Shown here piece by piece: positions 8,263 to 17,064 of a stretch of DNA of 57,781 nucleotides (position 1 is the first letter of the stretch; each line of letters starts with the position of its first letter). Where the stretch lies: assembly GCA_964578835.1 (NCBI GenBank), contig CAZOEL010000043.1, positions 1 through 57,781 of the forward strand, read 5' to 3'. The notes under the pieces are model-generated. The model saw nothing but the letters and a program-made list of their open reading frames with translations. It searched no databases and was not told where the DNA came from. This stretch comes from CAZOEL01 sp964578835. Its GTDB lineage: Bacteria > Desulfobacterota > Syntrophobacteria > Syntrophobacterales > Syntrophobacteraceae. A program made the translations under genes and the position numbers.

Positions 8263-9045
8263 ATGGTCATGAAATCGCTCGGAAAAGGCATGGCGGATAA
8301 TCAAGGCGGGCTGCGGAATGGCGACGGGGGCCTTGTCAACGCCTGGAGAGTTTCTTTCTTCGGAGCTTCGGCGGCGCTTGCGCTCCTTATAATATTCAAG
8401 CCCGATCCCTATCTGGAGATTGTCAAATTCATCCCCGACGGCATCCTTGTAACGTTTCAGGTGACGATCGCATCCATCTGCTTTGCGCTCCTTCTGGGGC
8501 TGATCGCCGGGCTTGGACGCATTTCGAGTAACAAGCTCTTCAATTACGCTGCATCCGTTTATGTGGAGATCGTGCGCGGCATTCCGCTCCTTGTGCAGCT
8601 TTTCTACATTTATTATGCGCTTGGCCGCTTTGTGCGGCTGCCGGACATCGCGGCCGCGATTATTTCGATATCCGTCTGCTATGGCGCCTATATGGGCGAA
8701 GTGTTTCGCGCGGGCATTGAATCCATAGACAGGGGACAAACGGAGGCAGCCCGCTCTCTTGGCTTCAACAGGACCCAGACGATGTTCTACGTCATCTTGC
8801 CCCAGGCGTGGCGCACGATTCTACCGCCCGTTGGCAATGAGTCCATCGCCTTGCTGAAGGACACCTCGCTGGTGTCGATTCTCGCTGTCGCGGATATTCT
8901 CAGGAGGGGAAGAGAATACGCCTCAGAAACGTTTGCCTATTTCGAGACCTATACGGTCATAGCCCTGGTCTACCTCTTGATAACGCTCAGTCTCTCCAAG
9001 CTTGTCGGAATGATGGAAAAGAAATTGAGTTACTATGATAAATAG
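8263..9045 (+). CDS. Amino-acid ABC transporter permease (HisM/GlnP family)
   Basis: This 260-residue inner-membrane permease has about five to six hydrophobic helices. It carries the EAA loop that docks the ATPase, seen as EAARSLGFNRTQTMFYVILPQAWR. IVRGIPLLVQLFYIYYALG is characteristic of the polar amino-acid subfamily. The first 25 residues are polar and precede the first helix; an internal ATG at 8269 or 8290 could be the true start. It follows the binding-protein gene by 27 bases, and its 3' end overlaps the ATPase gene by 11 bases, which implies translational coupling. It probably works as a homodimer, since no second permease is present. Confidence 0.93.
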   Translation: MVMKSLGKGMADNQGGLRNGDGGLVNAWRVSFFGASAALALLIIFKPDPYLEIVKFIPDGILVTFQVTIASICFALLLGLIAGLGRISSNKLFNYAASVYVEIVRGIPLLVQLFYIYYALGRFVRLPDIAAAIISISVCYGAYMGEVFRAGIESIDRGQTEAARSLGFNRTQTMFYVILPQAWRTILPPVGNESIALLKDTSLVSILAVADILRRGREYASETFAYFETYTVIALVYLLITLSLSKLVGMMEKKLSYYDK

Positions 9046-9778
9046 GAATCCGATTATCCTGATTGAAGACGCGAGCAAATCCTTTGGATCGCTTCGAGCG
9101 CTCAGCCATATCAGCCTGCAGGTGCGGGAGGGTGAGAAAGTTGTCCTTATCGGTCCGAGTGGATCTGGAAAAAGCACTCTGCTGCGCATCATCAACAGAC
9201 TGGAGTCAATCGATTCGGGCCGCGTTCTTGTAGATGGGCTGGATATTTGCGACAGGCGCAACGATATCAATAAGCTGCGCATGGAAGTCGGGATGGTGTT
9301 CCAGAGCTTCAATCTATTTCCGCATCTGACAGCGCTGCAAAACCTGACGTTGGCGCCAATGAAGCTCAGGGATGCGCCACAGGACCGGGCTGAAGAGCAA
9401 GGCATGGCTCTGCTCGAAAAGGTGGGAGTCGGGGACAAGGCTCACGCGTATCCGTCTCAGCTTTCGGGAGGCCAAAAGCAAAGAGTGGCCATCGCACGCG
9501 CTCTGGCCATGCAGCCCAGGATCATGCTTTTTGACGAGCCGACCTCGGCGCTCGATCCGGAAATGATCGGCGAGGTTCTTGATGTGATGATCGGCCTTGC
9601 TCGCGAGGGAATGACCATGGTGGTCGCCACTCATGAGATGGGCTTTGCCCGTGAAGTGGCGGACCGGGTCATCTTCATGGATCGAGGCGAGATTTTGGAA
9701 TCCGGCTCCCCGCAACACTTCTTTGAAAACTGTGAGCACCCAAGGGCGAAAAAATTCCTCAGTCAGATACTTTGCTAA
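9035..9778 (+). CDS. Amino-acid ABC transporter ATP-binding protein (GlnQ/HisP family)
   Basis: A complete 247-residue ABC ATPase. Walker A is GPSGSGKST, the Q-loop lies in VGMVFQSFNLFPHLTALQN, the signature is LSGGQKQRVAIARAL, Walker B is IMLFDEPTSALDPE, and the H-loop is VATHEMGFAREV. These sequences are those of polar amino-acid importers. It energises uptake through the permease encoded immediately upstream, with which it overlaps. Its last 20 bases overlap the convergent amidohydrolase gene, so the two transcripts must share complementary 3' ends. Confidence 0.95.
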   Translation: MINRNPIILIEDASKSFGSLRALSHISLQVREGEKVVLIGPSGSGKSTLLRIINRLESIDSGRVLVDGLDICDRRNDINKLRMEVGMVFQSFNLFPHLTALQNLTLAPMKLRDAPQDRAEEQGMALLEKVGVGDKAHAYPSQLSGGQKQRVAIARALAMQPRIMLFDEPTSALDPEMIGEVLDVMIGLAREGMTMVVATHEMGFAREVADRVIFMDRGEILESGSPQHFFENCEHPRAKKFLSQILC

Positions 9779-11540
9779 GCGCCTGATACATCACTTTTCC
9801 TCCAACGATGGTGTAGACTACGCGCGCTTCCAGGATTCGATCTTCCGGGACTCTTGTGATGTCTTCGGAGAGAACCGTTATGTCGGCCAGCTTTCCCGGC
9901 GTGAGAGAGCCTTTGATCTCTTCTTCAAAAGCGGCGTAGGCGTTGCTGAGCGTGCAGGCTCGCAGGGCCTCCTCGCGGGTCATCGTTTGGTCCGGATAAA
10001 AGCTCGATCCGTCGGGCAGTCTTCGCGTAACCGCGGCGTAGAAGTTGGGGATCGGATCGACATCTTCCACCGGAGCATCCGTCCCGCTTGTTACAAGGGC
10101 TCCCGCGCGCATGAGCTTTTGCCATACGTATGCGCCTTCTTCCGCCCGTTTTGCTCCTATCCTTTTCGGAACCCATGGACCATCCGAAACGCAGTGGACG
10201 GGCTGCATGGATGCTATGACTCCGAGTTTCGCAAATCGTGGAATGTCAGCGGCGCCGAGATGCTGTGCGTGCTCTACCCTCCAGCGGAGCCTTTTGCTGT
10301 CGATGCTCGGATTTTCCCGGAAGACGGCCTCATAGATGTCCAGGACTTCTCTGTTGGCGCGGTCTCCTATTGCGTGCGCGCATAGCTGGAATCCATTTTT
10401 CATGGAGATCCTGGCGGCTTCCAGGATATCCGCCGGTGACTCTACGCTGATGCCCGTGCTGCCGGGAAGGTCGGAGTAGGGGTCCAGCAGCCATGCGGTA
10501 TGCGATCCCAAAGCGCCGTCCATGAACTTCTTGACGGCTCGAACGGTAAGCCTGTTGTCCCCATATCCGATCATTCTATAATCGGGCATTTTCTCAGCCA
10601 GTTCTTTGTTCGTCTCGTGAATCATAACCCAAAGACGTATGCCGAGATTGTTCTCATTGGCCAGCTTCCTGTAAAGATCGATGTCCCGGAAAGATGACGA
10701 GGCGTCGCAAAAGCTGGTGACGCCCTTGGAGAGGCAATCCTTGACTGCGAGATGGACAGCTTCTCGCGATTGCGTCTCGATCTGCTCCGGAGTGAGCTTT
10801 GCCAGGCTTTCCTCGTGAGCTTTCTTGATAAGCCCCTGCGCCGCATCGAAGAAAACGCCGGTCGGGTTTCCGAGAGCATTCCGCAATATTCTCCCCCCCG
10901 GCGGGTCTTTCGTATTCTCTCCCACCCCTGCGAGCTCTCTGGCCTTTGCATTGGCGAATAAGGCATGCCCGCTGGCGTGTGTCAGCAGAACCGGATTATC
11001 GGGAGAGGCCTTGTTGAGCTTATCGTCGGTCGGATAGCCTTCGGATTCGGGCGACGGCGCCCTGTCCCATTTCTCCTGATGCCACCCCGAGCCGAGAATC
11101 CACTCGCCGGGCCTCGCTTTCCGCACGCTTTCCTCAACTATCGACACAATTTCATCCCAGTTCCCGGCTTTTGTGAGATCGAGCTTCATCTTGGATCGGC
11201 CGAGATGGACCAGATGCGCATGACCGTCTATGAAGCCGGGCATGGCGAATTTTCCCGCGAGATCAAGCACGCGGGTGGATGATCCCATATAGGCGAGGAT
11301 CTCTTCGTTGCTCCCAACTGCGGCGATTCTGTCGCCGCGAACCGCAAGCGCCTGAGCATCGGGACGTCGAGCGTCAACAGTGGCGATCCTTCCGTTTATA
11401 AGCGCGAGATCGCAGGGCTCTTTCTGCTGAGCGCCATAGGTAAGCGGGTGAGCTTCGACAAGGAAGAAGAGCAGTAAGATCGGAAGAGCTTTTAATATGC
11501 GTTGAAATTCTTCTTTAGAGCTTCCAGCGCCAAGCTTCAT
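9759..11540 (-). CDS. Exported amidohydrolase, YtcJ-like
   Basis: This 593-residue metal-dependent amidohydrolase of the YtcJ/TIM-barrel group has a hydrophobic N-terminal segment (LKALPILLLFFLVEAHPL, about residues 16-33), so it is probably exported or membrane-tethered. The early domain reads CDLALINGRIATVD. The metal-binding HxH is in GFIDGHAHLVH, and later ligands sit in LCAHAIGDRANREVLD and VEHAQHL. The carboxy-terminal TSGTDAPVEDVDP and GKLADITVL are standard. GAGGAGG lies six bases before the ATG. The substrate is unknown; family members hydrolyse diverse C-N bonds. It converges on, and overlaps by 20 bases, the ABC ATPase gene. Confidence 0.9.
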   Translation of the reverse strand: MKLGAGSSKEEFQRILKALPILLLFFLVEAHPLTYGAQQKEPCDLALINGRIATVDARRPDAQALAVRGDRIAAVGSNEEILAYMGSSTRVLDLAGKFAMPGFIDGHAHLVHLGRSKMKLDLTKAGNWDEIVSIVEESVRKARPGEWILGSGWHQEKWDRAPSPESEGYPTDDKLNKASPDNPVLLTHASGHALFANAKARELAGVGENTKDPPGGRILRNALGNPTGVFFDAAQGLIKKAHEESLAKLTPEQIETQSREAVHLAVKDCLSKGVTSFCDASSSFRDIDLYRKLANENNLGIRLWVMIHETNKELAEKMPDYRMIGYGDNRLTVRAVKKFMDGALGSHTAWLLDPYSDLPGSTGISVESPADILEAARISMKNGFQLCAHAIGDRANREVLDIYEAVFRENPSIDSKRLRWRVEHAQHLGAADIPRFAKLGVIASMQPVHCVSDGPWVPKRIGAKRAEEGAYVWQKLMRAGALVTSGTDAPVEDVDPIPNFYAAVTRRLPDGSSFYPDQTMTREEALRACTLSNAYAAFEEEIKGSLTPGKLADITVLSEDITRVPEDRILEARVVYTIVGGKVMYQALSKVSD

Positions 11541-11782
11541 GCGTGCGCCTCCTCTTTCATCAATGGTTTAGCGCGACAATCCGGGCCGTTTCGTCTTCAG
11601 GGCTATGGCTGACTTGCGAGAATACGGTCCGCACACTTCAAAGGCTTCAAGAATATAATCATCATACCGGTACTGAAGAGAATCGGGAAATATGGCTGGT
11701 GAGGTAGAGCGTCAGCGACTTTCAGAGCTTATTTTAGCCATTATGCGCTTTTACAACAGAGTTGCCTCGGAGGAGAGCCTTA

Positions 11783-13366
11783 GTGGACTTTTCATGGAGC
11801 TTCCCCTACCCATCACAAAGAATGCCCGTGCTGGCCGGAAACGTCGTCGCCGCTTCGCAGCCTCTTGCCGCGCAGGCTGGTCTCCAGATGCTTTTGAGGG
11901 GCGGGAACGCTGTGGACGCGGTGCTTGCCGCCGCCATCGCCCTCGCGATCGTTGAGCCAACGAGCAATGGCCTCGGGAGCGATGCGTTTTCGATTCTCTG
12001 GGATGGCTCGGGTCTCTTCGGACTGAACGGCTCGGGTCGCGCTCCTATGGGCCTTATGCCTGAACGATTTGCAAGTCTGGACAAGATGCCGACACTTGGG
12101 TGGGACGCCGTTACGGTTCCTGGAGCGGTGAGCGCCTGGGTGGAGCTCTCTACGAGGTTTGGCGGGCTTCCTTTCGAAGATCTTTTTGTTCCGGCGATTC
12201 GCTACGCCAGAGACGGGTTCCTCGTATCGCCGATAACAGCCGCTCACTGGTTTCATGCCGCGGAAATCTACAAGGACTTTCAAGATTTTGGCCGAACTTT
12301 CCTCATCAATGGGAGGGCTCCGAAAGCGGGCGAGCTCTTCCGCTGCCCGGATCAGGCGAAGACCCTCGAGGCCATTGCCGAAAGCCGCGGTGAAGCCTTC
12401 TATCGAGGACCGCTCGCCCATAGGATTGTTGAGCATGCAAAGAAGACAGGCGGGCTTATGGCTTTCGATGATTTAGCCGGGCATCGAGCGGAGTGGGTGG
12501 AGCCCCTCTCGGTTCAATACCGTAACGCGCGCCTCCATGAAATCCCGCCAAATGGTCAGGGGCTGGCCGCGCTCATCGCCCTGGGCATTCTCGACCATTT
12601 CGATCTGCAGGATTGTCCCGTCGACTCTCCCGACAGCATCCACCTGCAAGTCGAGGCCATGAAGATCGCCTTTGCTGAAGCCCATCGCCATATCAGCGAC
12701 CCTGCTTTCATGATTGTGGAGCCACGAGCCTTCCTTGAAGAGGGTTTTCTCAAGAGCTGCTCCGGCCGCATTCTAATGGATCGCGCTGCGTTCCCCGAAT
12801 CGGCTCTGCCTTCGGGTCATGGCACTGTTTGCCTTACGGCTGCCGATGAGAGCGGAATGATGGTCTCCTTTATCCAATCCAACTTTTTGGGGTTCGGGTC
12901 CGGAGTCGTGATTCCCCAAACGGGAATAAGTCTCCAGAACCGCGGCCATGGTTTTAGCCTCGAGGAGGGACATCCCAACAGAGTGGGCGGAGGCAAGCGC
13001 CCCTATCACACTATAATACCCGGGTTTGTCACGAGGGATGGACGGCCGCTCATGAGCTTTGGTGTCATGGGAGGCCATATGCAGCCTCAAGGGCATGTCC
13101 AGATGATGACTCGTATGTTCGACTATCGGCAGAACCCTCAAGCGGCGTCGGATGCCCCGCGCTGGTGCGTGCGGGAAGATTTTTCCGTAGTCCTGGAGCC
13201 CGGCTTCTCTCCTTCTATAGCCGGCGAGTTGAGTCGACGAGGGCATACGGTAGTTGAAGAAGCCTCGGCGGGGCTATTTGGAGGCGCCCAGCTCATTTAC
13301 CGCCTTGATGGCGGATACTGTGCGGCTTCAGACCATAGAAAGGACGGTCAGGCCGTGGGGTTTTGA
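11783..13366 (+). CDS. Gamma-glutamyltransferase-family Ntn hydrolase, oxamate-amidohydrolase (HpxW/YwrD)-like
   Basis: About 527 residues of the gamma-glutamyltranspeptidase superfamily, which self-cleaves to expose a catalytic Thr. The predicted cleavage site is HGTVCLTAADESG; the nucleophile Thr is present, but the following residue is Val rather than the Thr of classical enzymes. The stretches SFIQSNFLGFGSGVVIP and GKRPYHTIIPGF resemble the YwrD/HpxW branch more than glutathione hydrolases. No signal peptide is visible, so it is likely cytoplasmic. The start is GTG at 11783: GGAGGAG ends seven bases before it. The longest frame (TTG 11762) would put that site inside the gene. It precedes a molybdenum hydroxylase pair by 114 bases, possibly one catabolic unit; the substrate is unproven. 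Confidence 0.88.
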   Translation: MDFSWSFPYPSQRMPVLAGNVVAASQPLAAQAGLQMLLRGGNAVDAVLAAAIALAIVEPTSNGLGSDAFSILWDGSGLFGLNGSGRAPMGLMPERFASLDKMPTLGWDAVTVPGAVSAWVELSTRFGGLPFEDLFVPAIRYARDGFLVSPITAAHWFHAAEIYKDFQDFGRTFLINGRAPKAGELFRCPDQAKTLEAIAESRGEAFYRGPLAHRIVEHAKKTGGLMAFDDLAGHRAEWVEPLSVQYRNARLHEIPPNGQGLAALIALGILDHFDLQDCPVDSPDSIHLQVEAMKIAFAEAHRHISDPAFMIVEPRAFLEEGFLKSCSGRILMDRAAFPESALPSGHGTVCLTAADESGMMVSFIQSNFLGFGSGVVIPQTGISLQNRGHGFSLEEGHPNRVGGGKRPYHTIIPGFVTRDGRPLMSFGVMGGHMQPQGHVQMMTRMFDYRQNPQAASDAPRWCVREDFSVVLEPGFSPSIAGELSRRGHTVVEEASAGLFGGAQLIYRLDGGYCAASDHRKDGQAVGF

Positions 13367-13480
13367 AGGCGCTGCCGACTAAAGAGCCCTAATTGCGACT
13401 GGCTGAGGCAACGCAATTGAAGTTTCGCCGTACCGTCGCGACAGTTCCTTCAATGAAGGAGCAGAAAGGAGGAGATGAGC

Positions 13481-13942
13481 ATGATTACTCTCGTGGTGAA
13501 CGGCCAAAGGCGTACGGTGGATGTCAGTCCTCATGCGATGCTGCTCTATGTGCTTCGAAACGACCTTGGTCTGAACGGCCCAAAGTTCGGCTGCGGTCTC
13601 GCTCAGTGTGGAGCCTGCATGGTCATAATGGATGGGGATGCGATTCCTTCGTGCGTAACAACGGTTGGAGAGGCTTCCGGGCGGGAGATTATTACACTGG
13701 AAGGTCTGGGTACTGTCGAGAAGCCTCATCCGCTTCAGAGAGCGTTCATCGAAGAGCAGGCCGCGCAATGCGGTTATTGCATCAATGGAATGATCATGAC
13801 GAGCAAAGCGCTGCTCGACCGAACGCCGAATCCCACAGAGCAGGATATCCGTAAAGCCCTCGAGCCGGTTCTCTGCCGCTGTGGAACGCATATGGGCATA
13901 GTGAGAGCGGTCCAACGGGCTGCGAAGGAGATGAGAGCATGA
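13481..13942 (+). CDS. (2Fe-2S) small subunit of a xanthine-dehydrogenase-family molybdenum hydroxylase
   Basis: About 153 residues with both clusters of the family. The plant-type ferredoxin cluster is GCGLAQCGACMV with a later PSC. The second cluster lies in the four-helix domain, QCGYCINGMIM and CRCGTH. This subunit passes electrons from the molybdenum centre. Length and arrangement match IorA/CoxS-like small subunits. The ATG at 13481 is preferred over 13475 because the ribosome-binding site AAAGGAGG ends only a couple of bases before 13475. Its stop overlaps the start of the large-subunit gene by four bases (ATGA). No FAD subunit gene is adjacent, as in isoquinoline-oxidoreductase-type two-subunit enzymes. 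Confidence 0.93.
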   Translation: MITLVVNGQRRTVDVSPHAMLLYVLRNDLGLNGPKFGCGLAQCGACMVIMDGDAIPSCVTTVGEASGREIITLEGLGTVEKPHPLQRAFIEEQAAQCGYCINGMIMTSKALLDRTPNPTEQDIRKALEPVLCRCGTHMGIVRAVQRAAKEMRA

Positions 13943-16122
13943 TAGATCCGATTCTGACTCGGCGCCAGTTCGGTAAGAAATTGACCGGCATCGTTGTCGC
14001 CTTCAGCCTTGCTCCCGATATCGCCCGATCTGCCGATGAGAATCTGCCCGGCAATCTTGGCGTTGCCACTATGCTTGGCTCCTGGCTCCAGATTGATGCA
14101 AAAGGAGGGATAACCATTTTCACGGGCAAAGTTGAGCTTGGCCAGGGAATCTTGACGGCTCTCGCCCAGATAGCAGCCGAAGAGCTCGATGCGCCCTTGA
14201 CAAGCATCCGCATGGTTTCAGGCGATACGACATTGACGCCCAACGAGGGCTACACCTCGGGCAGCCAGTCGATCGAAGCCGGAGGGGCCGCGCTCCGGTT
14301 CGCCTGCGCGGAGGCTCGCTCGATCCTGCTCGAGAAGGCGGCGGCCAAGCTTGGCGCGCCCGTTGAAAAGCTTCAAACCGTGGATGGCGTCGTCATTGCG
14401 GACGATGGTGGAAGAATGACTTATGGCCAGCTTGCGGAATCCGGTCTATTTCAGAGAAAGGCTACGGCAAAGGCCGCGCCCAAGCCGCACGCGAGGCATA
14501 GGATCGTCGGGAAGCCCATTCCCCGGCTCGACATCCCGGCCAAAGTGATGGGAGGCGCCGCATACGTTCAGGACATGCGCCTTCCCAATATGGCGTTCGG
14601 CCGGATAGTGCGCCCGCCCGGCCCGCGGGACAGGCTCGAAGCGGTTGACATTGCTTCTGTTGAACGTATGCCCGGCGTGATTAAGGTCGTGCGCGACGGA
14701 AGCTTTCTCGGCGTCGTTGCGGCGCGCGAAGAACAAGCAATGGACGCATCCGAAGCGTTGCGTAAGAGCGCAACTTGGAAGAAGGCGTCCGATTTGCCGG
14801 ATTCTGCGAAGATTCACGAATGGCTCATGGCCCAGCCGAGCGAGGAAAAGCTGGTGGTTGAGAAGCTGGATAAGAGCGCAGCTCCGGTTGCAAGGCGGAT
14901 TGAGGCCGTTTACACCAAGAAGTATCTAGCGCATGCTTCGATCGGACCCTCCTGCGCCGTTGCAGCCATGAGCGACGGCGGACTGCGCATCTGGTCTCAC
15001 ACCCAGGGAGTGTATCAGCTTCGGAACGATCTTGCCGGGGTGATGAAGCTGGCGCCGGAGTCCGTTATCGTCACTCATGTGGAGGGCTCGGGCTGCTACG
15101 GGCATAATGGCGCCGACGATGTGGCGCTCGATGCCGCGCTGCTTGCTCGCGCAGTGGCGGGAAGGCCTGTCAAAGCGCAATGGATGCGCGAGGACGAGTT
15201 CGCCTGGGAGCCTTTCGGCTCGGCTATGGTCATGCGCCTCGGCGCGGGGCTTGCCGCGAACGGCCAAATCGTCGATTGGCGACACGAATTGTGGAGCAAT
15301 GGGCACACCAACCGCCCGGGAAGACCGGGAGGCTCCAACCTCCTTGCGGCCTGGCTTCTGGCTGATCCTTTGGAACAAGGTCCGGTCCGTGGGGGCGTCC
15401 CGCCGGCAGGGGCCGAGGAGCGGAATGCCGCGCCGCTCTATGACATTCCGAATCAGAAGGTCATCAGCCGTCTGATCAAAGAAATGCCGCTCCGCACTTC
15501 GGCTCTGCGCACCCTTGGAGCCTACGGCAATGTATTCGCCCTCGAGTGCTTCATGGATGAAGCTGCGGAGGCTGCAGAAGCCGATCCCGTCGCATTTCGC
15601 CTCAGACATCTGCCCGACCCCAGAGGCAGAGCCGTGATTGAGGCGGCCGCCAGGGCGGAATGGAAGCCGGGCTTGAAAGGCGATGGAGCGCGCGGCCGTG
15701 GGATAGGCTTTGCGAGGTACAAGAATCTCTCCTGTTATGTCGCGTGCGTTGCCGATGTCGAAGTCGATCGAACGAGCGGGGATGTGCGCGTCATTCGTGT
15801 GATCGCCGCCGCGGATGCCGGTCAGATCATCAATCCAAAAGGCCTCGAGATGCAGATAGAGGGCGGCGTCATACAATCTGCGAGCTGGACGCTGAAGGAG
15901 ACGGTTACGTTCGACCGTTCGCATATAACTTCCCGGACTTGGGCTGATTATCCGATCCTCAACTTCGTGGAGGTTCCCAAAGTCGAAGTGATCCTGATTG
16001 ACCGGCCGGAGGAAAAACCGCTTGGCGCCGGTGAGGCGTCGTCCGGGCCTGCGGCGGCGGCAATCGTCAACGCCGTAAGCCATGCGCTCGGCCGCCGCAT
16101 TCGCGATCTGCCGCTCGGATGA
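13939..16122 (+). CDS. Molybdopterin-binding large subunit, IorB-like, with Tat-type signal
   Basis: This 727-residue catalytic subunit of the xanthine dehydrogenase family starts LTRRQFGKKL followed by a hydrophobic stretch. That resembles a twin-arginine export signal, so the mature enzyme may be periplasmic. Cofactor-contact sequences are visible: GKVELGQGILTALAQI, EGSGCYGHNGADDVALDA, and the C-terminal PLGAGEASSGPAAAAIVNA with the catalytic Glu. The order of domains (two Mo-binding domains, no FAD domain) fits the IorB / aldehyde-dehydrogenase two-subunit group. Electrons would leave through the small subunit to an unknown acceptor; no cytochrome gene follows. The substrate is unknown, likely an N-heterocycle or aldehyde. 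Confidence 0.92.
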   Translation: MIDPILTRRQFGKKLTGIVVAFSLAPDIARSADENLPGNLGVATMLGSWLQIDAKGGITIFTGKVELGQGILTALAQIAAEELDAPLTSIRMVSGDTTLTPNEGYTSGSQSIEAGGAALRFACAEARSILLEKAAAKLGAPVEKLQTVDGVVIADDGGRMTYGQLAESGLFQRKATAKAAPKPHARHRIVGKPIPRLDIPAKVMGGAAYVQDMRLPNMAFGRIVRPPGPRDRLEAVDIASVERMPGVIKVVRDGSFLGVVAAREEQAMDASEALRKSATWKKASDLPDSAKIHEWLMAQPSEEKLVVEKLDKSAAPVARRIEAVYTKKYLAHASIGPSCAVAAMSDGGLRIWSHTQGVYQLRNDLAGVMKLAPESVIVTHVEGSGCYGHNGADDVALDAALLARAVAGRPVKAQWMREDEFAWEPFGSAMVMRLGAGLAANGQIVDWRHELWSNGHTNRPGRPGGSNLLAAWLLADPLEQGPVRGGVPPAGAEERNAAPLYDIPNQKVISRLIKEMPLRTSALRTLGAYGNVFALECFMDEAAEAAEADPVAFRLRHLPDPRGRAVIEAAARAEWKPGLKGDGARGRGIGFARYKNLSCYVACVADVEVDRTSGDVRVIRVIAAADAGQIINPKGLEMQIEGGVIQSASWTLKETVTFDRSHITSRTWADYPILNFVEVPKVEVILIDRPEEKPLGAGEASSGPAAAAIVNAVSHALGRRIRDLPLG

Positions 16123-16204
16123 GTATACAGACTCGAGAGGTCAATCGGCCGACTATAAAAGTCTGCGAATCTGGGAAAAATTTGTGGGCGGAAAGGCTCC
16201 GCTC

Positions 16205-16768
16205 TTATGGCCTCACGGCTTTTGCGCCGGCGGCTTGCTTCTTCTTTTTCGCCCATTGGCGAATCAGGCTTACTTCCTTTTCGGGTATCCCAAGGGAGAG
16301 CAGGAACTTATGGTGCGCCTCCGGAGCCCGGCGCTCAAATTCGGCGTGCCATAGGTCCATCGCTGCCTCATCCATTCCCGCTGCTCGCAACATCTCGATC
16401 CACATCGCTTTGTCCACCTCCAGCGGACCTCCTTCCGAAGCCATGCCCTTCAGCATGCTGGAAAGAAGTCCCTGCTTCACTTTGAGATCAAGAATCTCTT
16501 CTCCGATCTCCTCGATGCGCTTTTCGATGAGCGTCGCGCTGGGGTCGCCTTCAGAGGAGAGGACTGTTCTTATGTCCTCAAGCGGCAGGCTCGTCTGGCG
16601 CAGGCTGCAGATCCGCTCGAGGCGCTTCATGTCGCCCTCGGTATAGATGCGGTATCCCGCCGGCGTTCGTCCCGAAGGCGCAAGCAACCTTATTCGGTCG
16701 TAATAGAGCAGCGTGCTTCGAGAGAGGCCAAACAGCCGCGCAAGTTTTGAAATCGTGTAGGTCTGCAT
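16205..16768 (-). CDS. MerR-family transcriptional regulator
   Basis: A 187-residue regulator with an N-terminal MerR winged helix: MQTYTISKLARLFGLSRSTL, LLYYDRIRLLAPS, AGYRIYTEGDMKRLERI. A helix comes next, with a C-terminal domain (about residues 125-180, MWIEMLRAAGMDEAAMDLW onward) that may bind an effector. The C-terminal domain has a free-standing paralogue encoded just upstream. The frame is open to a TTG at 16822, but that extension would include the hairpin at 16791-16815 and lies before the MerR fold, so ATG 16768 is preferred; no clear ribosome-binding site is seen. It is convergent with the molybdenum enzyme genes. Confidence 0.88.
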   Translation of the reverse strand: MQTYTISKLARLFGLSRSTLLYYDRIRLLAPSGRTPAGYRIYTEGDMKRLERICSLRQTSLPLEDIRTVLSSEGDPSATLIEKRIEEIGEEILDLKVKQGLLSSMLKGMASEGGPLEVDKAMWIEMLRAAGMDEAAMDLWHAEFERRAPEAHHKFLLSLGIPEKEVSLIRQWAKKKKQAAGAKAVRP

Positions 16769-16790
16769 ATTTATTGATCGAAGATATGAT

Positions 16791-16815
16791 GGGCGGTGGC
16801 GGCTAACCACCGCCC
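16791..16815 (-). terminator. Strong hairpin between micro-protein and merR genes
   Basis: GGGCGGTGG (16791-16799) pairs perfectly with CCACCGCCC (16807-16815) around a seven-base loop. On the transcribed strand it starts eight bases after the stop of the 61-residue gene and ends 22 bases before the merR start. No uridine run follows, so it may be a processing or attenuation element setting the ratio of the two products rather than a full terminator. Confidence 0.5.
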
Positions 16816-16822
16816 GTTTCAA

Positions 16823-17008
16823 TTATTTGCTCTTTGAGCGGATTTCCGAGATTCTTTCAGCCGGAAGCCCCAGCCATTCCAGGAAGCTGCGATGCGATTC
16901 GGGATGACGCAGTTCAAAGATGTGGTGCCACTTCATCATGGCTTCCTCGTCAAGTCCTATCTCCTGAAACATGTCCACCCATTCTTTAACCGATACCTGA
17001 TCTTGCAT
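16823..17008 (-). CDS. 61-residue stand-alone homologue of the adjacent MerR C-terminal domain
   Basis: The protein lines up with the C-terminal part of the neighbouring MerR regulator: WVDMFQEIGLDEEAMMKWH against WIEMLRAAGMDEAAMDLWH, then E-x-RHPESHRSFLEWLGLP against E-x-RAPEAHHKFLLSLGIP. It has no DNA-binding domain. AAAGGAG lies seven bases before the ATG, and a MerR-type promoter is upstream (17065-17095). It therefore looks like a real gene at the head of the merR operon. It may compete for ligand, form mixed dimers with the regulator, or be the effector-binding partner; none of these is shown. Confidence 0.8.
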   Translation of the reverse strand: MQDQVSVKEWVDMFQEIGLDEEAMMKWHHIFELRHPESHRSFLEWLGLPAERISEIRSKSK

Positions 17009-17064
17009 CTGTCGACTCCTTTTTATATGTGGTTTTTCGAAATGTCACGGCCATGACGTTCCGA

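Noticed and set aside
13395..13410. Possible -24/-12 site TGGCTG-N5-AACGCA type before the molybdenum hydroxylase genes
   Set aside because: The -24 GG and -12 GC are present but the TT before GC is missing and no enhancer or dedicated activator is adjacent; too weak to call.
14926..16083. Long open frame (385 codons) antisense to the molybdenum large subunit
   Set aside because: It lies wholly opposite a clear family member, has no ribosome-binding site or recognisable motif, and reads as Arg/His-rich shadow sequence of a GC-rich gene.
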